DNA of 64,000 nt from Acidimicrobiales bacterium. Lineage in GTDB: Bacteria; Actinomycetota; Acidimicrobiia; Acidimicrobiales; MedAcidi-G1. The DNA is taken from assembly GCA_028823445.1 (NCBI GenBank), contig JAPKBH010000007.1, forward strand, positions 1 to 64,000. The letters are read 5' to 3'. The position numbers were made by a program, and so were the translations under genes. Below the pieces are notes generated by a model, which was not told where the DNA came from, searched no databases, and saw nothing but the letters and a program-made list of their open reading frames with translations. Shown here piece by piece: positions 50,475-59,401 of the stretch. Every line of letters starts with the position of its first letter. Within the stretch, counting starts at the first letter, position 1.

Positions 50475-51293
50475 GTGGCTACCGTGGTGTTTTTTCATGC
50501 CCACCCCGATGATGAGGCTTTGGCCACGGCGGGGACCATGATCAAAATGTCTGCGGCGGGTCACCGAGTGTTGTTGGTGCTGGCTACACGCGGCGAAGAA
50601 GGCGAGCCGGTGCCGGGGGTGTTGAGCGACGGCGAAGAACTAGGGGAGCGTAGGTCGCAAGAGGTGCAGGCGGCAGCGGATTTGCTTGGGGTAGCCCGTG
50701 TGGCTTTTTTGGATTACCGAGACAGCGGCATGATTGGGTCGTCCAGTAGTGAGAACCCGGCGTGTTTTTGGCAGGCCGATGAGAGCGAAGCGGTTGGCCG
50801 CCTTGATGCTTTGTTGGCTGATGAGGCGGTGGATTTGTTGGTGGCTTACGATCCACATGGGGGCTACGGCCACCCGGACCATATTCAGGTGCATCGGGTG
50901 GGCACCCGTTGGGCGGCCGAACATGGGGTGCGTTTGCGTTGGGTGACCATGAACCGTGACATTGTGCGATCGGTGGTGGCCGAAGCCATGGGTGAGGTCA
51001 GCGAAGTGGGGCAAGAACCGGACGCTGACTTAGCGAAGCGCAGCGAGCGTTTAACCGACGATTTGTTTGGTCTGCCTGACGCCGAAATTACTCACGGCAT
51101 TGTGGTGACCGAGGTGCTGGAGCGCAAGCGGGCGGCTATTGCGGCTCACGCCAGTCAGGTTGCTCCGGATTCTTTTTTCTTGGCTCCGCTGGATGCCCGT
51201 TACGAAGCAGCTTTTGGCACGGAGTGGTTTGTCGACCCCGGGCGCCCTCGGATTGCTGGGGAACCGCACCGCACCGATTTGTTGTTGAACTAG
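50475..51293 (+). CDS. PIG-L/LmbE family deacetylase (MshB-like)
   Basis: A 272-residue zinc deacetylase. AHPDDEALATAG (residues 8-19) and HPDHIQVHRVG hold the metal ligands; FLDYRDSGM matches the family. In mycothiol makers such enzymes deacetylate GlcNAc-Ins (MshB) or act on related conjugates (Mca). The Mca-like paralogue at 29 kb shares the same fold; which one serves mycothiol synthesis is not clear, and no mshA/mshC is seen here. The start is GTG 50475, with the upstream stop 2 bases away. Confidence 0.85.
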   Translation: MATVVFFHAHPDDEALATAGTMIKMSAAGHRVLLVLATRGEEGEPVPGVLSDGEELGERRSQEVQAAADLLGVARVAFLDYRDSGMIGSSSSENPACFWQADESEAVGRLDALLADEAVDLLVAYDPHGGYGHPDHIQVHRVGTRWAAEHGVRLRWVTMNRDIVRSVVAEAMGEVSEVGQEPDADLAKRSERLTDDLFGLPDAEITHGIVVTEVLERKRAAIAAHASQVAPDSFFLAPLDARYEAAFGTEWFVDPGRPRIAGEPHRTDLLLN

Positions 51294-51768
51294 TTGAGCC
51301 AACCCTCGGGTACGCCTTGTTGGCCGGTGTTAAAATAGTTGGTCCCGTCAATATTGATGGTGAAAATTGTTCCGAGTATTTCGTCGGTACCGGAAACGTC
51401 TTCATTGTAGAAAACGAGAGAGCGCCCGTCGGGGGACCAATGGGGGGACAGTTCCGTGTCGGGGTTTTCGGTGAGTTGTTTTAGGTTGCGGCCGTCGGCA
51501 TCAATGATGAATATTTCTGATGGCCCAAACGAGGGGGAAAAACGAAGAAAGGCAATGTGTTGGCCATCGGGGTTCATTGTTTTGGCATGCCAGACCGTGC
51601 GGTCGTGCCCACCGAAGAGGATTTTTTCTTCGTCTAAGGGGAGGATGGAACTAGCGGGAGGCAAGGTTGTAGTCGGCGGAGAAGTAGCGCTGGTTGAAAT
51701 TGCGGGTTTGTCGGAACCACACCCCGCGAAAAACAAAAAGAGTAAACCTATTGTGCAGATTTTTTCAT
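51290..51768 (-). CDS. TolB-like beta-propeller lipoprotein with a frame break in the signal peptide
   Basis: The uninterrupted part encodes about 148 residues: FFAGC lipobox, Thr/Pro linker, then two PD40/WD40-like repeats (NPDGQHIAFL, SPHWSPDGRSLVFYN). The natural ATG at 51768, with an AAGG site upstream, gives MKKSAQ and then a stop. Adding one A to the run of six A's makes MKKICTIGLLFLFFAGC, a complete lipoprotein signal peptide in frame with the rest. The gene is thus a lipoprotein whose A6 tract has lost one base, through assembly error, mutation or phase-variable slippage. TTG 51736 is the only in-frame start otherwise. Function unknown. Confidence 0.7.
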
Positions 51769-51860
51769 GAGCGGACCTTCTCTCGCGTGCCTCGGTTGAG
51801 TTCTAGTGCCTTGGTTAAGGAAAAAGCGGACTGGGCAAAAAAATGAGGCATGCTAAGGGC

Positions 51861-52247
51861 ATGGATTCTTTTTTATTGTTGGGCTCACTGCGAGATGTTC
51901 ACGAGGCGTTTGCTTGGATCATGGTTATCGGTAACGGTTTGGCTGGGTTGTGGGCCTTGGCTGCTCACCGGGTGGAGTCTTTGCGTGGTCGAGCCTTGTG
52001 GTGGTTTGTGGGTTTGGTGCAACTATCGGTAGCGATCCAGGTCACGCTTGGTGTGGGTTTGGTGGCTGGCCAAGATATCGAGCCTCCCCAGTTTCATTTG
52101 TTCTACGGTTTTGTGGCGTTGATAACCGTGGGCATTGTTTACAGTTACCGCCAGTCCATGCGCCCCTACCGGCATTTGTTGTACGGCGGGGCCGGGTTGT
52201 TCCTCATGGGCTTGGGCATTCGCGCCATGCTGGTAGGCGCTGTCTAA
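51861..52247 (+). CDS. Four-TM membrane protein of unknown function
   Basis: About 128 residues with four hydrophobic segments (FAWIMVIGNGLAGLWALA; ALWWFVGLVQLSVAIQVTLGVGLVA; FHLFYGFVALITVGIVYSY; HLLYGGAGLFLMGLGIRAML) and His residues at several membrane edges, including FHLFYG. I do not recognise a family name; the His-bearing helices recall small heme-binding membrane proteins, but no firm motif is present. ATG 51861 is preferred for its AAGG site; ATG 51843 would add six residues. A 145-base gap with a palindrome separates it from the convergent PEPCK gene. Confidence 0.7.
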   Translation: MDSFLLLGSLRDVHEAFAWIMVIGNGLAGLWALAAHRVESLRGRALWWFVGLVQLSVAIQVTLGVGLVAGQDIEPPQFHLFYGFVALITVGIVYSYRQSMRPYRHLLYGGAGLFLMGLGIRAMLVGAV

Positions 52248-52325
52248 ATCAACCACGCTCTGCGTCCAGAAAAACCCACCCCAAAAATCTGGCCACCTTT
52301 CTGACCTCGCCTTTTACCTGTCTTC

Positions 52326-52354
52326 CGTCATGTCGCCTCTGAGGCGACATGACG
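52326..52354. repeat. 29-bp palindrome (14+1+14) between convergent genes
   Basis: Arms 52326-52339 and 52341-52354 are perfect complements around a central T; the core is TGTCGCCTCTGAGGCGACA. It lies in the 145-base gap between the membrane-protein gene and the PEPCK gene, both ending here, so it fits a bidirectional terminator. Its arm sequence differs from the two GGGG-core palindromes, but the single-base centre and post-stop location are the same. Apart from this element the gap shows nothing else. Confidence 0.85.
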
Positions 52355-52392
52355 CGGTTTGGGGGACGGAGGGTGGTTAAAAAAGGAAAGAG

Positions 52393-54192
52393 CTAGGCCT
52401 GCTGGTTGAGGCGGGTGCGAAGATCTTCGAGCTCGGCCAGCATGGCTTGGGGCAAGCGTTCGCCGATGAAAGCGAAGTGGTCTTCGATCAAAGACACTTC
52501 GCGAGCCCAATCTTCGGGGTCAACGGAGAGCAACTCGGCGAGGTCATCGTCACCAATGTCTAGGCCACTTAAGTCCAAGTCGGCGGCGGTGGGCACGTTG
52601 CCGATAGGGGTTTCGGTGGCGCCACCTGTGCCGTCAATGCGCTCCAGTACCCATTTCAGTACTCGGCTGTTTTCGCTAAAGCCCGGCCATAAAAAGCTGC
52701 CGTCGGCATCTTTGCGAAACCAGTTGACCCAAAACATGCGGGGTAGTTTTTCTGGGTCTGCTTGGGCGCCGATGCTCAGCCAGTGGTTGATGTAGTCGCC
52801 CACGTTGTAGCCCATAAAGGGCAACATGGCGAAAGGATCGAACCGTACTTCGCCCACGGTGCCGGCGGCGGCTGCTGTTTTTTCTGAACTCATAGCCGAG
52901 CCTAAAAATACGCCGTGGTCCCAGTTGCGGGCTTCGGTGACCAACGGAACGTTCGAAGCGCGACGCCCCCCAAACAAAATGGCCGAAATGGGTACCCCGG
53001 CGGGGTCTTCCCACTCAGGGGCAATAGATGGGCATTGGGCGGCTGGAGCAGTAAAACGAGCGTTGGGGTGAGCGGCTGGTGTAGAGGAATCTGGGGTCCA
53101 TGGTTGGCCTCTCCAGTCGGTCAGGTGGGCCGGAGTTTCCTCGGTCATGTTTTCCCACCAGACGTCACCCTCGGGGGTGCGTGCCACATTGGTAAAAATC
53201 GAGTTGCTGGCGATGGATGCCATAGCGTTGGCGTTGGTCTCGTTTGAGGTGCCGGGAGCCACTCCGAAAAAACCTGCTTCAGGGTTAATGGCGTACAACT
53301 GACCGTCATCGCCGAACTTCATCCACGCAATATCGTCGCCAATGGTTTCTACTTTCCACCCAGGCAAGGAGGGCACCAGCATGGCCATGTTGGTTTTGCC
53401 GCAAGCCGAGGGGAAAGCAGCCGCGATATAGCGCTTTACGCCTTGGGGCGAGGTCACCGACAAAATAAGCATGTGTTCGGCGAGCCAGCCACCGTCACGG
53501 GCCATGGTCGAAGCGATACGCAAGGCGAAACATTTTTTGCCCAGCAAAGCGTTGCCGCCGTAGCCCGAACCGTAAGACCAGATTTCACGGGTAGCGGGGA
53601 AATGTGAAATGTATTTGTTGTCAGCGTCGCAAGGCCAGGGCACATCAGTGTCGCCTTCGGCTAGGGGGGCGCCTACGGAATGCAAGCAGGGCACGAAGTC
53701 GCCGTCGCCCAACACGTCAAGCACCGGTTGACCCATGCGGGTCATGATGCGCATGTTGACTACCACGTAAGGCGAGTCAGTCAACTGCACGCCGATATGG
53801 GCGATGGGGGAGCCCAGCGGCCCCATAGAGAAAGGCACTACGTACATGGTGCGCCCGCTCATGGATCCTTGGTAGAGCCCCAGCATTTCTTCTTTAAGTT
53901 CGTCGGGTTGGCGCCAGTTGTTGGTGGGGCCCGCATCGATTTCTTCCGGAGAAGAAATATATGTACGGTCCTCAACTCGAGCTACGTCGTCGGGGTCAGA
54001 AAGAGCGAGGTAACTGTTGGGGCGTAGTTCGTCGTTGAGGCGTTCAAAAGTGCCAGATTCAACAAGTAAGTTGGCTAAGCGATCTGCTTCTTCGGGTGTG
54101 CCATCGCACCAGTGGATATCGGTGGGGCCAAAAATTTCGGCCCAATGGGCTACCCATTCAAGAAGTTTTTGATTTTCAGTAGGTGAAGTCAT
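52393..54192 (-). CDS. pckG: Phosphoenolpyruvate carboxykinase (GTP)
   Basis: A 599-residue GTP-dependent PEPCK, converting oxaloacetate and GTP to PEP and CO2. [12 protein letters not shown] is the P-loop with the reactive Cys; [16 protein letters not shown] and [15 protein letters not shown] are the PEPCK signature blocks with catalytic Arg and Lys; [25 protein letters not shown] is the guanine-binding and C-terminal part. GTP-type PEPCK is the usual gluconeogenic form in actinobacteria. ATG 54192 is preferred; another ATG lies seven codons upstream. Confidence 0.97.
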   Translation of the reverse strand: MTSPTENQKLLEWVAHWAEIFGPTDIHWCDGTPEEADRLANLLVESGTFERLNDELRPNSYLALSDPDDVARVEDRTYISSPEEIDAGPTNNWRQPDELKEEMLGLYQGSMSGRTMYVVPFSMGPLGSPIAHIGVQLTDSPYVVVNMRIMTRMGQPVLDVLGDGDFVPCLHSVGAPLAEGDTDVPWPCDADNKYISHFPATREIWSYGSGYGGNALLGKKCFALRIASTMARDGGWLAEHMLILSVTSPQGVKRYIAAAFPSACGKTNMAMLVPSLPGWKVETIGDDIAWMKFGDDGQLYAINPEAGFFGVAPGTSNETNANAMASIASNSIFTNVARTPEGDVWWENMTEETPAHLTDWRGQPWTPDSSTPAAHPNARFTAPAAQCPSIAPEWEDPAGVPISAILFGGRRASNVPLVTEARNWDHGVFLGSAMSSEKTAAAAGTVGEVRFDPFAMLPFMGYNVGDYINHWLSIGAQADPEKLPRMFWVNWFRKDADGSFLWPGFSENSRVLKWVLERIDGTGGATETPIGNVPTAADLDLSGLDIGDDDLAELLSVDPEDWAREVSLIEDHFAFIGERLPQAMLAELEDLRTRLNQQA

Positions 54193-54261
54193 CGCCCTAT
54201 TCCTAGTCGCCAAAAAGCGGGTTGGCGCGCATCGAAGGGTGTGACTTCTGGCCTATGTGGG

Positions 54262-54486
54262 CTAGAGGTTCTCCGGAGTAGCCATGTCGCCTTCAGAGCC
54301 AAAAGATAAACCGGTGGCTTGCTGAGCTTCGTTTAAAGAAAAAACCACTCGTTGTCCGGGGCGCAACATGCGAAAAATCGACCCCTCTAGAGCGTTGTCG
54401 GCCAAGTCAAACTCGGCGAAATCTGTTTGGTTGATGACGATGCCATCACCAGTGCCTGGGTCGTAAGACTTGATTACCCCTTGCAT
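54262..54486 (-). CDS. Cold-shock-domain-like small protein
   Basis: A 74-residue protein with the length and strand order of a cold-shock domain: GVIKSYDPGTGDGIVI is the strand 1-2 region, where CspA proteins have KGFGFI, and GQRVVFSLNEAQQATGLSF the C-terminal strands. The aromatic RNP1 residues are mostly absent, so nucleic-acid binding may be altered. Leftward; rpmB starts 24 bases upstream in transcription and could be cotranscribed. Confidence 0.72.
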   Translation of the reverse strand: MQGVIKSYDPGTGDGIVINQTDFAEFDLADNALEGSIFRMLRPGQRVVFSLNEAQQATGLSFGSEGDMATPENL

Positions 54487-54510
54487 GGTTGCTCCTCGTC
54501 CTCAGGTGAG

Positions 54511-54705
54511 TTAACGGGTAGCTTTTTGTATTTTTCCGGCTTTTAAACAACCGGTGCACACGTTTACCCGACGGGTCGATTTACCGACGACCGCCCGTAC
54601 TCGTTGGATGTTGGGGTTCCAGCGTCGGCTAGTACGCCGATGAGAGTGACTCACCTGCTTGCCGAACCACGGTTTCTTGCCACAAATTTCACACACGGAT
54701 GCCAT
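54511..54705 (-). CDS. rpmB: 50S ribosomal protein L28
   Basis: A 64-residue L28: [22 protein letters not shown], then [14 protein letters not shown] and [11 protein letters not shown]. It is the zinc-binding form with CEIC and CTGC pairs. A GAGG site lies 8 bases before the ATG. Its 5' leader on the minus strand carries a hairpin followed by four U's about 18 bases before the start and a plausible promoter. Divergent from the fakA/yloV gene, an arrangement common across bacteria. Confidence 0.96.
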   Translation of the reverse strand: MASVCEICGKKPWFGKQVSHSHRRTSRRWNPNIQRVRAVVGKSTRRVNVCTGCLKAGKIQKATR

Positions 54706-54723
54706 GTCGTTACCTCGTTAAAA

Positions 54724-54745
54724 GGGCAACGAAGGTTCGCTGCCC
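54724..54745 (-). terminator. Hairpin plus U-run in the rpmB leader (possible attenuator)
   Basis: On the minus strand GGGCAGCGAA and TTCGTTGCCC (one G-U pair) form a 10-bp stem, followed directly by TTTT and then the rpmB ribosome site. No gene precedes it on this strand, since the neighbour is divergent, so a terminator here can only act on the rpmB leader. Autogenous or attenuation control of L28 is a possible reading. Confidence 0.5.
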
Positions 54746-54763
54746 GGATGCGTTCAAAAGACA

Positions 54764-54791
54764 AGGCTACAGGGTCCTGCCGAGGCATCAA
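54764..54791 (-). promoter_or_regulatory. Candidate rpmB promoter
   Basis: On the minus strand TTGATG (54791-54786) and TAGCCT (54769-54764) are separated by 16 bases, a fair match to the housekeeping consensus. Transcription would start near 54757, giving a leader of about 50 bases that contains the hairpin. Identified by eye only. Confidence 0.35.
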
Positions 54792-54841
54792 CCTGTAAGT
54801 GGTCAATGCGACAATCCCTTTACCTGACTACGCTCTACCTT

Positions 54842-56479
54842 GTGACCGTTCTTACCGTCCTTGACGCCTCTGCTCTTCGTGTTCTGATGAAGGGTTTCGC
54901 TGATGCTTTGGTGGCCCACCGTGAGGCTCTCAACTTGCTCAACGTCTACCCAGTGCCCGATGGTGACACCGGGACCAACATGTCGATGACGGCAAAGTCG
55001 GTGGTAGAAGCGCTCGAAAATTTAGCCGACGACGCACCGCTTGAAGAAGTAACCGCCACCATTGCTCACGGATCACTGATGGGTGCTCGTGGCAATTCGG
55101 GGGTTATTTTGTCGCAAATATTGCGGGCCTTGTCGGCAGAAATCGGCAATGCCGGCCGTCTTGATGCCCCAGTGTTGGCGCAAGGTTTGGTAGCAGCATC
55201 GGCCGCTGCTTACGGGGCGGTAGGCACGCCGGTGGAGGGCACCATTTTGACGGTGGTTCGTGAAGCCTCCGAAGCGGCCGCTGAGGTGAGTCAAGAAAGT
55301 TTGCTTACCGTTGCGGAGGCTGCGTTAACTCAAGGCCAAGATGCTTTGGCCCGCACCCCAGAGATGTTGCCCGTTTTGGCCGAAGCCGGGGTGGTAGATG
55401 CCGGTGGTTGCGGGTTGTTGTTGTTGTTTGATGCTTTGCTTCATGTAGTTGATGGACGCCCTTTGCCGGAAGCCCCCGACACCCCAGTGGCGGCCGCCCC
55501 CGACCCCGCGGCCGCCGGCCATCACGGAGCATCTTTGGCTGGCCCCCGCTATGAGGTGATGTATTTCTTGGATGCTCCCGATGAATCAGTGGAATCGTTC
55601 AAAGCGGCATGGGATGCTTTAGGTGATTCCATTGTGGTGGTGGGCGGTGACGGCACATGGAACTGTCATGTGCATACCGATGACATAGGCGGCGCAGTTG
55701 AAGCGGGTATTGAGGTAGGCCGTCCGTACCGCATTCGGGTTTCTGACCTTTTTGAAGAAGCCGAAGAACAAGCATGGGTACGTGAACAAATAGCCGATGG
55801 CGTAGACCAACCGGTGGGCGACCCGGTGCCTTGTGCGGTGGTCGCCGTAGCGAATGGTTTAGGCATTATTGAAATCTTCCGGTCCATGGGGGTGCGTCGG
55901 GTAGTGGCCGGCGGGCAATCCATGAACCCTTCGACCGAGCAGCTTTTGGCGGCCGTCGAAGCGGTACCGGCCCAGGAAGTAATTATTTTGCCCAACAACG
56001 GCAACATTGTCGCCGTGGCCGAACAAGTAGATGCCCAGACCGAAAAAACGGTGCGGGTTATTCGCACCAAAGGCATTACCGAAGGGTTCGCTTCGCTCTT
56101 GGAATACGACCCTCAAGGCACCGCCGAAGCTAACCATGCCGGGATGACCGCTGCGGCTTCTGCAGTGGTGGCGGCTGAAGTCACCGTGGCGGTGCGTGAC
56201 ACCGGGAGCGATGTCGGAGACATCACCGAAGGTGATTACCTTGGCCTCACTGGAGGCAAAGTGAAGGTGGTGGCCGATTCGTTATTTGCTGCCACCACCC
56301 AAATAATCGACCACCTGGTCGACGACCACGAGTTGGTGACGTTGATCGTGGGCGAAGATGCTGATGAAGGAACCACCTCAACCATTGCCGCTTGGATAGA
56401 AACCGAACACCCTGATCTTGAACTTGAAATCCACCAAGGTGGCCAACCGTTGTACCACTACTTCTTGGGTATTGAGTAA
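54842..56479 (+). CDS. DAK2-domain fatty acid kinase-like protein (FakA/YloV)
   Basis: About 545 residues. The N-terminal DhaL/DAK2 domain (about 10-200) has NVYPVPDGDTGTNMSMT, the ADP/Mg Asp motif, and ARGNSGVILSQILR. The central and C-terminal parts (about 240-545) follow FakA, with GDGTWNCHVHTDDIG and PNNGNIVAVAEQV. FakA phosphorylates fatty acids bound to FakB (DegV family); no FakB gene is in the window. GTG 54842 is preferred: TACGCT lies 7 bases upstream, as in leaderless mRNAs. ATG 54806 would add 12 unconserved residues. The rpmB-yloV-recG order is widely conserved. Confidence 0.87.
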   Translation: MTVLTVLDASALRVLMKGFADALVAHREALNLLNVYPVPDGDTGTNMSMTAKSVVEALENLADDAPLEEVTATIAHGSLMGARGNSGVILSQILRALSAEIGNAGRLDAPVLAQGLVAASAAAYGAVGTPVEGTILTVVREASEAAAEVSQESLLTVAEAALTQGQDALARTPEMLPVLAEAGVVDAGGCGLLLLFDALLHVVDGRPLPEAPDTPVAAAPDPAAAGHHGASLAGPRYEVMYFLDAPDESVESFKAAWDALGDSIVVVGGDGTWNCHVHTDDIGGAVEAGIEVGRPYRIRVSDLFEEAEEQAWVREQIADGVDQPVGDPVPCAVVAVANGLGIIEIFRSMGVRRVVAGGQSMNPSTEQLLAAVEAVPAQEVIILPNNGNIVAVAEQVDAQTEKTVRVIRTKGITEGFASLLEYDPQGTAEANHAGMTAAASAVVAAEVTVAVRDTGSDVGDITEGDYLGLTGGKVKVVADSLFAATTQIIDHLVDDHELVTLIVGEDADEGTTSTIAAWIETEHPDLELEIHQGGQPLYHYFLGIE

Positions 56480-56488
56480 GGAGGGCCG

Positions 56489-58615
56489 GTGACCGAACCC
56501 GGCTTAACCCTGCGAGAACTCGACCAACGTTTGGTCACCGACCTTAAAGGGGTTGGTGAAAAGCGTACGGCGGCGTTGGCCAAAATTGAGATACGCACTG
56601 TATTGGACCTGCTCTTCACCTATCCGCGTAAGTATCTTGACCGTACCCGGCAAGCCACCATCAACGAGTTGCCGGTGGGCGAAGAAGCCATGTTGCTGGT
56701 GGAGGTCACAAAAGTATCGGCCCGGCGCACTCGCAACGGGCGTTCGCTGGTGGAGGTAGCGGTTACCGATGGCACGGGGAGCCTGAGCCTTACCTTTTTT
56801 AACCAAGGCTGGCGGGAGCAACAACTGAGCCCCGGCGATGAATTGGTAGTTTTTGGGCGCCTTGACCAATATCAGGGGCGCCCTCAGATGACCAGTCCGA
56901 TAGTTGACTTGGTAGGTAACCGCACTGGCCGGGTGGTGCCGGTTTATCCGCAGTCAGAAACCGCTGGGGTGCACACTTGGGAACTCGACACCATGATTGG
57001 CGAAGCCTTGCGACGGGTCATGATGGTGAAAGGGTTTAGCGACCCGGTGCCGTCTGATGTACGTGCCCGCTACCGGTTTGTAGACCGCTCCACGGCCATT
57101 AATCAGATTCATCATCCGGAGTCCATGGCTCAGGTGGCGGAGGCTCGCCGGCGGTTAGTTTTTGATGAGCTGTTGCGTATCCAGTTGGAGTTGGTGCAAC
57201 GCAAGGTGGCTTTAGAACAGTCGGCTAAAGGCATCGCTCATCAGGTAGGTGGGTCTCTGGTGACTGCTTTTCACGACAATTTAGGTTTTGATCTCACCGG
57301 GGCGCAACTGCGGGTAATTCAAGAAATAAACGCCGACCTTAAAGAGCCGCGTCCTATGCATCGGCTGCTCCAAGGTGATGTGGGTTCAGGAAAAACCGTG
57401 GTGGCGGTAAGTGCTTTGCTGGCCGCAGTGCAAGGAGGCCACCAGGGGGCGTTGATGGCCCCCACCGAAGTGTTGGCGGGCCAGCATTACCTCGGCATAG
57501 CGGCCTTGTTGCGCAACATGACGGTACCCGACCCGGCAACGTTGCTTGGTGAACGCCCGTTGCAAGTGGACTTGTTGACCGGCAGCACCCCGGCGGCGGA
57601 GCGTCGACGCATCACTGTGGGGCTGGCCACCGGAGGGGTTGATGTGATTATCGGTACCCACGCTTTGATTCAAGAAAGTGTGGCTTTTGTTTCGTTGGGC
57701 ATGGTGGTCGTTGATGAGCAACACCGTTTTGGGGTAGAGCAGCGGGCTGCTTTGCGAGAAAAAAACTCCGACGATTCGGTGCCCGATGTGCTGGTAATGA
57801 CAGCTACGCCGATCCCTCGCACGGCGGCCATGACCGTTTATGGAGACTTAGATGTTTCGGTGCTCGACGAGATGCCACCAGGTCGCACCCCCATAACTAC
57901 TGAATGGGTTAAAGAAGAAGCACCGGCTTGGGATGCGGTGCGTCGTGAAGTAGCGGCGGGGCATCAGGTGTATGTGGTGTGCCCGTTGATTGAAGAATCC
58001 GATGCTTTAGAGGTGCGGTCGGCAGAAGAAACGTTGACCCGGTTGCAAGAAACTGAACTGGAGGGCTTGTCAATCGAACTGCTTCACGGTCGCTTTTCTT
58101 CGGACGAAAAAAAAGCAGCCATGGCGGCTTTTCGTGCAGGTGAAACCTCGGTACTGGTAGCCACCACGGTGATAGAGGTCGGGGTAGATGTTCCCAACGC
58201 CACGGTAATGGTGATTTTAGATGCCGATCGCTTTGGCATTGCGCAGCTCCATCAGTTGCGAGGCCGGGTAGGCCGAGGGGCGGCAGAAAGCTTTTGCTAT
58301 TTGGTGGGGGAGGCCACCACCCCGGACGGCGAAGAACGCCTCCGAGCGTTGGTGCGCACTACCGATGGTTTTGAGTTGGCTGAGGTAGATCTTGATTTAC
58401 GTGGGGAGGGAACCATCATGGGGCAACGTCAGAAGGGCCGCAACGATTTACGGTTGGCTTCGTTGCGTCGCGATCGTGAATGGGTAGAGGCGGCCCGTGA
58501 GGTGGCGATAAACCTTGTAGGCGATGGAACAGGGCTCAAGAATCATCCGGAGTTGGCTGATGAAATCTCCGTGTTCCTTGGCGACGAAGAAACCGATTAT
58601 CTTTTTCGGTCATGA
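56489..58615 (+). CDS. recG: ATP-dependent DNA helicase RecG
   Basis: A 708-residue RecG. The wedge/OB domain (about 60-150) precedes the helicase: LLQGDVGSGKTVVAVSALL (Walker A), MAPTEVLAGQHY, VVDEQHRFGVEQR (DEQH motif II), MTATPIPRTAAMT (motif III), and QLRGRVGRGAAES (motif VI). It remodels stalled forks and Holliday junctions. GTG start with a GGAGGG site just upstream. The stop overlaps the next gene by ATGA. Confidence 0.97.
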   Translation: MTEPGLTLRELDQRLVTDLKGVGEKRTAALAKIEIRTVLDLLFTYPRKYLDRTRQATINELPVGEEAMLLVEVTKVSARRTRNGRSLVEVAVTDGTGSLSLTFFNQGWREQQLSPGDELVVFGRLDQYQGRPQMTSPIVDLVGNRTGRVVPVYPQSETAGVHTWELDTMIGEALRRVMMVKGFSDPVPSDVRARYRFVDRSTAINQIHHPESMAQVAEARRRLVFDELLRIQLELVQRKVALEQSAKGIAHQVGGSLVTAFHDNLGFDLTGAQLRVIQEINADLKEPRPMHRLLQGDVGSGKTVVAVSALLAAVQGGHQGALMAPTEVLAGQHYLGIAALLRNMTVPDPATLLGERPLQVDLLTGSTPAAERRRITVGLATGGVDVIIGTHALIQESVAFVSLGMVVVDEQHRFGVEQRAALREKNSDDSVPDVLVMTATPIPRTAAMTVYGDLDVSVLDEMPPGRTPITTEWVKEEAPAWDAVRREVAAGHQVYVVCPLIEESDALEVRSAEETLTRLQETELEGLSIELLHGRFSSDEKKAAMAAFRAGETSVLVATTVIEVGVDVPNATVMVILDADRFGIAQLHQLRGRVGRGAAESFCYLVGEATTPDGEERLRALVRTTDGFELAEVDLDLRGEGTIMGQRQKGRNDLRLASLRRDREWVEAAREVAINLVGDGTGLKNHPELADEISVFLGDEETDYLFRS

Positions 58616-59205
58616 CTAATTATCTTCCGACGGCCGAACCAGAACAAATACCCGATGCAGTAGCTGTCTTGTCGGTGGCTTTTGCTCACGACCCGGTGCT
58701 TTCTTTTTTGTTTCCTGACCCGGTGGCTCGACCGGGTTTGTTGGCCACCTTTTTTGCCGCCCGCTTAGCAGCGGGGGTGGGTATGGATCGTCTCTACCTC
58801 AGTGAACAAAATGAGTCGGCGTCTCTTTGGTTGCCGCCGTTAAAAGAAGGTGACCCTGAACTATCGTGGGATGCTGTGTTGGCGGCCACCATCGCTTTGA
58901 TGGGCGAAGAGGAAACCATGAAACGCTTTGCTGCGTTGGAACCCATGGTTGAAGCAAAGCCGAAAGCCCCGCACTGGTATTTGGCGTTTGTAGGAACCCG
59001 CAGCGAAAGCCGCGGAAAAGGCCTTGGGTCGGCGTTGATAAAAGCAGTCACCGACCGGTGCGACGCAGAGGGCATACCGGCGGCTTTAGAGTCCAGCGAC
59101 CCGGCCAATGTTCCGCTTTACGAGCGCCACGGATTTCGGGTTACTCAGGTGGTGGAGATTCAAAATGGGCCACCTATCCCCATGATGTGGCGAGACCCGG
59201 CTTAG
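58612..59205 (+). CDS. GNAT-family N-acetyltransferase
   Basis: A 197-residue acetyltransferase: AVAVLSVAFAHDPVLSFLFPDP opens the fold, and WYLAFVGTRSESRGKGLGSALIKAV is the acetyl-CoA-binding motif A (R-G-K-G-L-G). PLYERHGFR near the end is typical. Substrate unknown. ATGA overlap with recG. Its 3' end overlaps the antiparallel zinc-ribbon gene. Confidence 0.88.
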   Translation: MTNYLPTAEPEQIPDAVAVLSVAFAHDPVLSFLFPDPVARPGLLATFFAARLAAGVGMDRLYLSEQNESASLWLPPLKEGDPELSWDAVLAATIALMGEEETMKRFAALEPMVEAKPKAPHWYLAFVGTRSESRGKGLGSALIKAVTDRCDAEGIPAALESSDPANVPLYERHGFRVTQVVEIQNGPPIPMMWRDPA

Positions 59206-59381
59206 TAAACTTGGTCGCCTGCACCGTCGTCTTCGTCGGGCATCACTAAGTCCCAACGGTCAAGACAATCTGCGCAGCGGTAGGCCACGTTGTCGCCGGG
59301 GCCGAATTCTGTTTCGTGGTGGGCCAGCAAATGGCAGGTCCCCCCGCAGTCCACACAAATGATTGTTGTCGCAGCGCGCAT
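59202..59381 (-). CDS. 59-residue zinc-ribbon protein
   Basis: A small leftward gene read directly from the sequence: it starts MRAATTIICVDCGG, has a first knuckle CVDC-GGTCH and a second CADC-LDRWD (CxxC twice), and ends in a very acidic tail (MPDEDDGAGDQVY). The two CxxC pairs make a zinc ribbon. It is divergent from rsmD with 20 bases between starts, and its stop overlaps the preceding GNAT gene. Short size explains why it is easily missed. Function unknown; small acidic zinc ribbons often bind nucleic acid or partner proteins. Confidence 0.75.
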   Translation of the reverse strand: MRAATTIICVDCGGTCHLLAHHETEFGPGDNVAYRCADCLDRWDLVMPDEDDGAGDQVY

Positions 59382-59401
59382 AGAAGCACCATACTAAGGC
59401 C

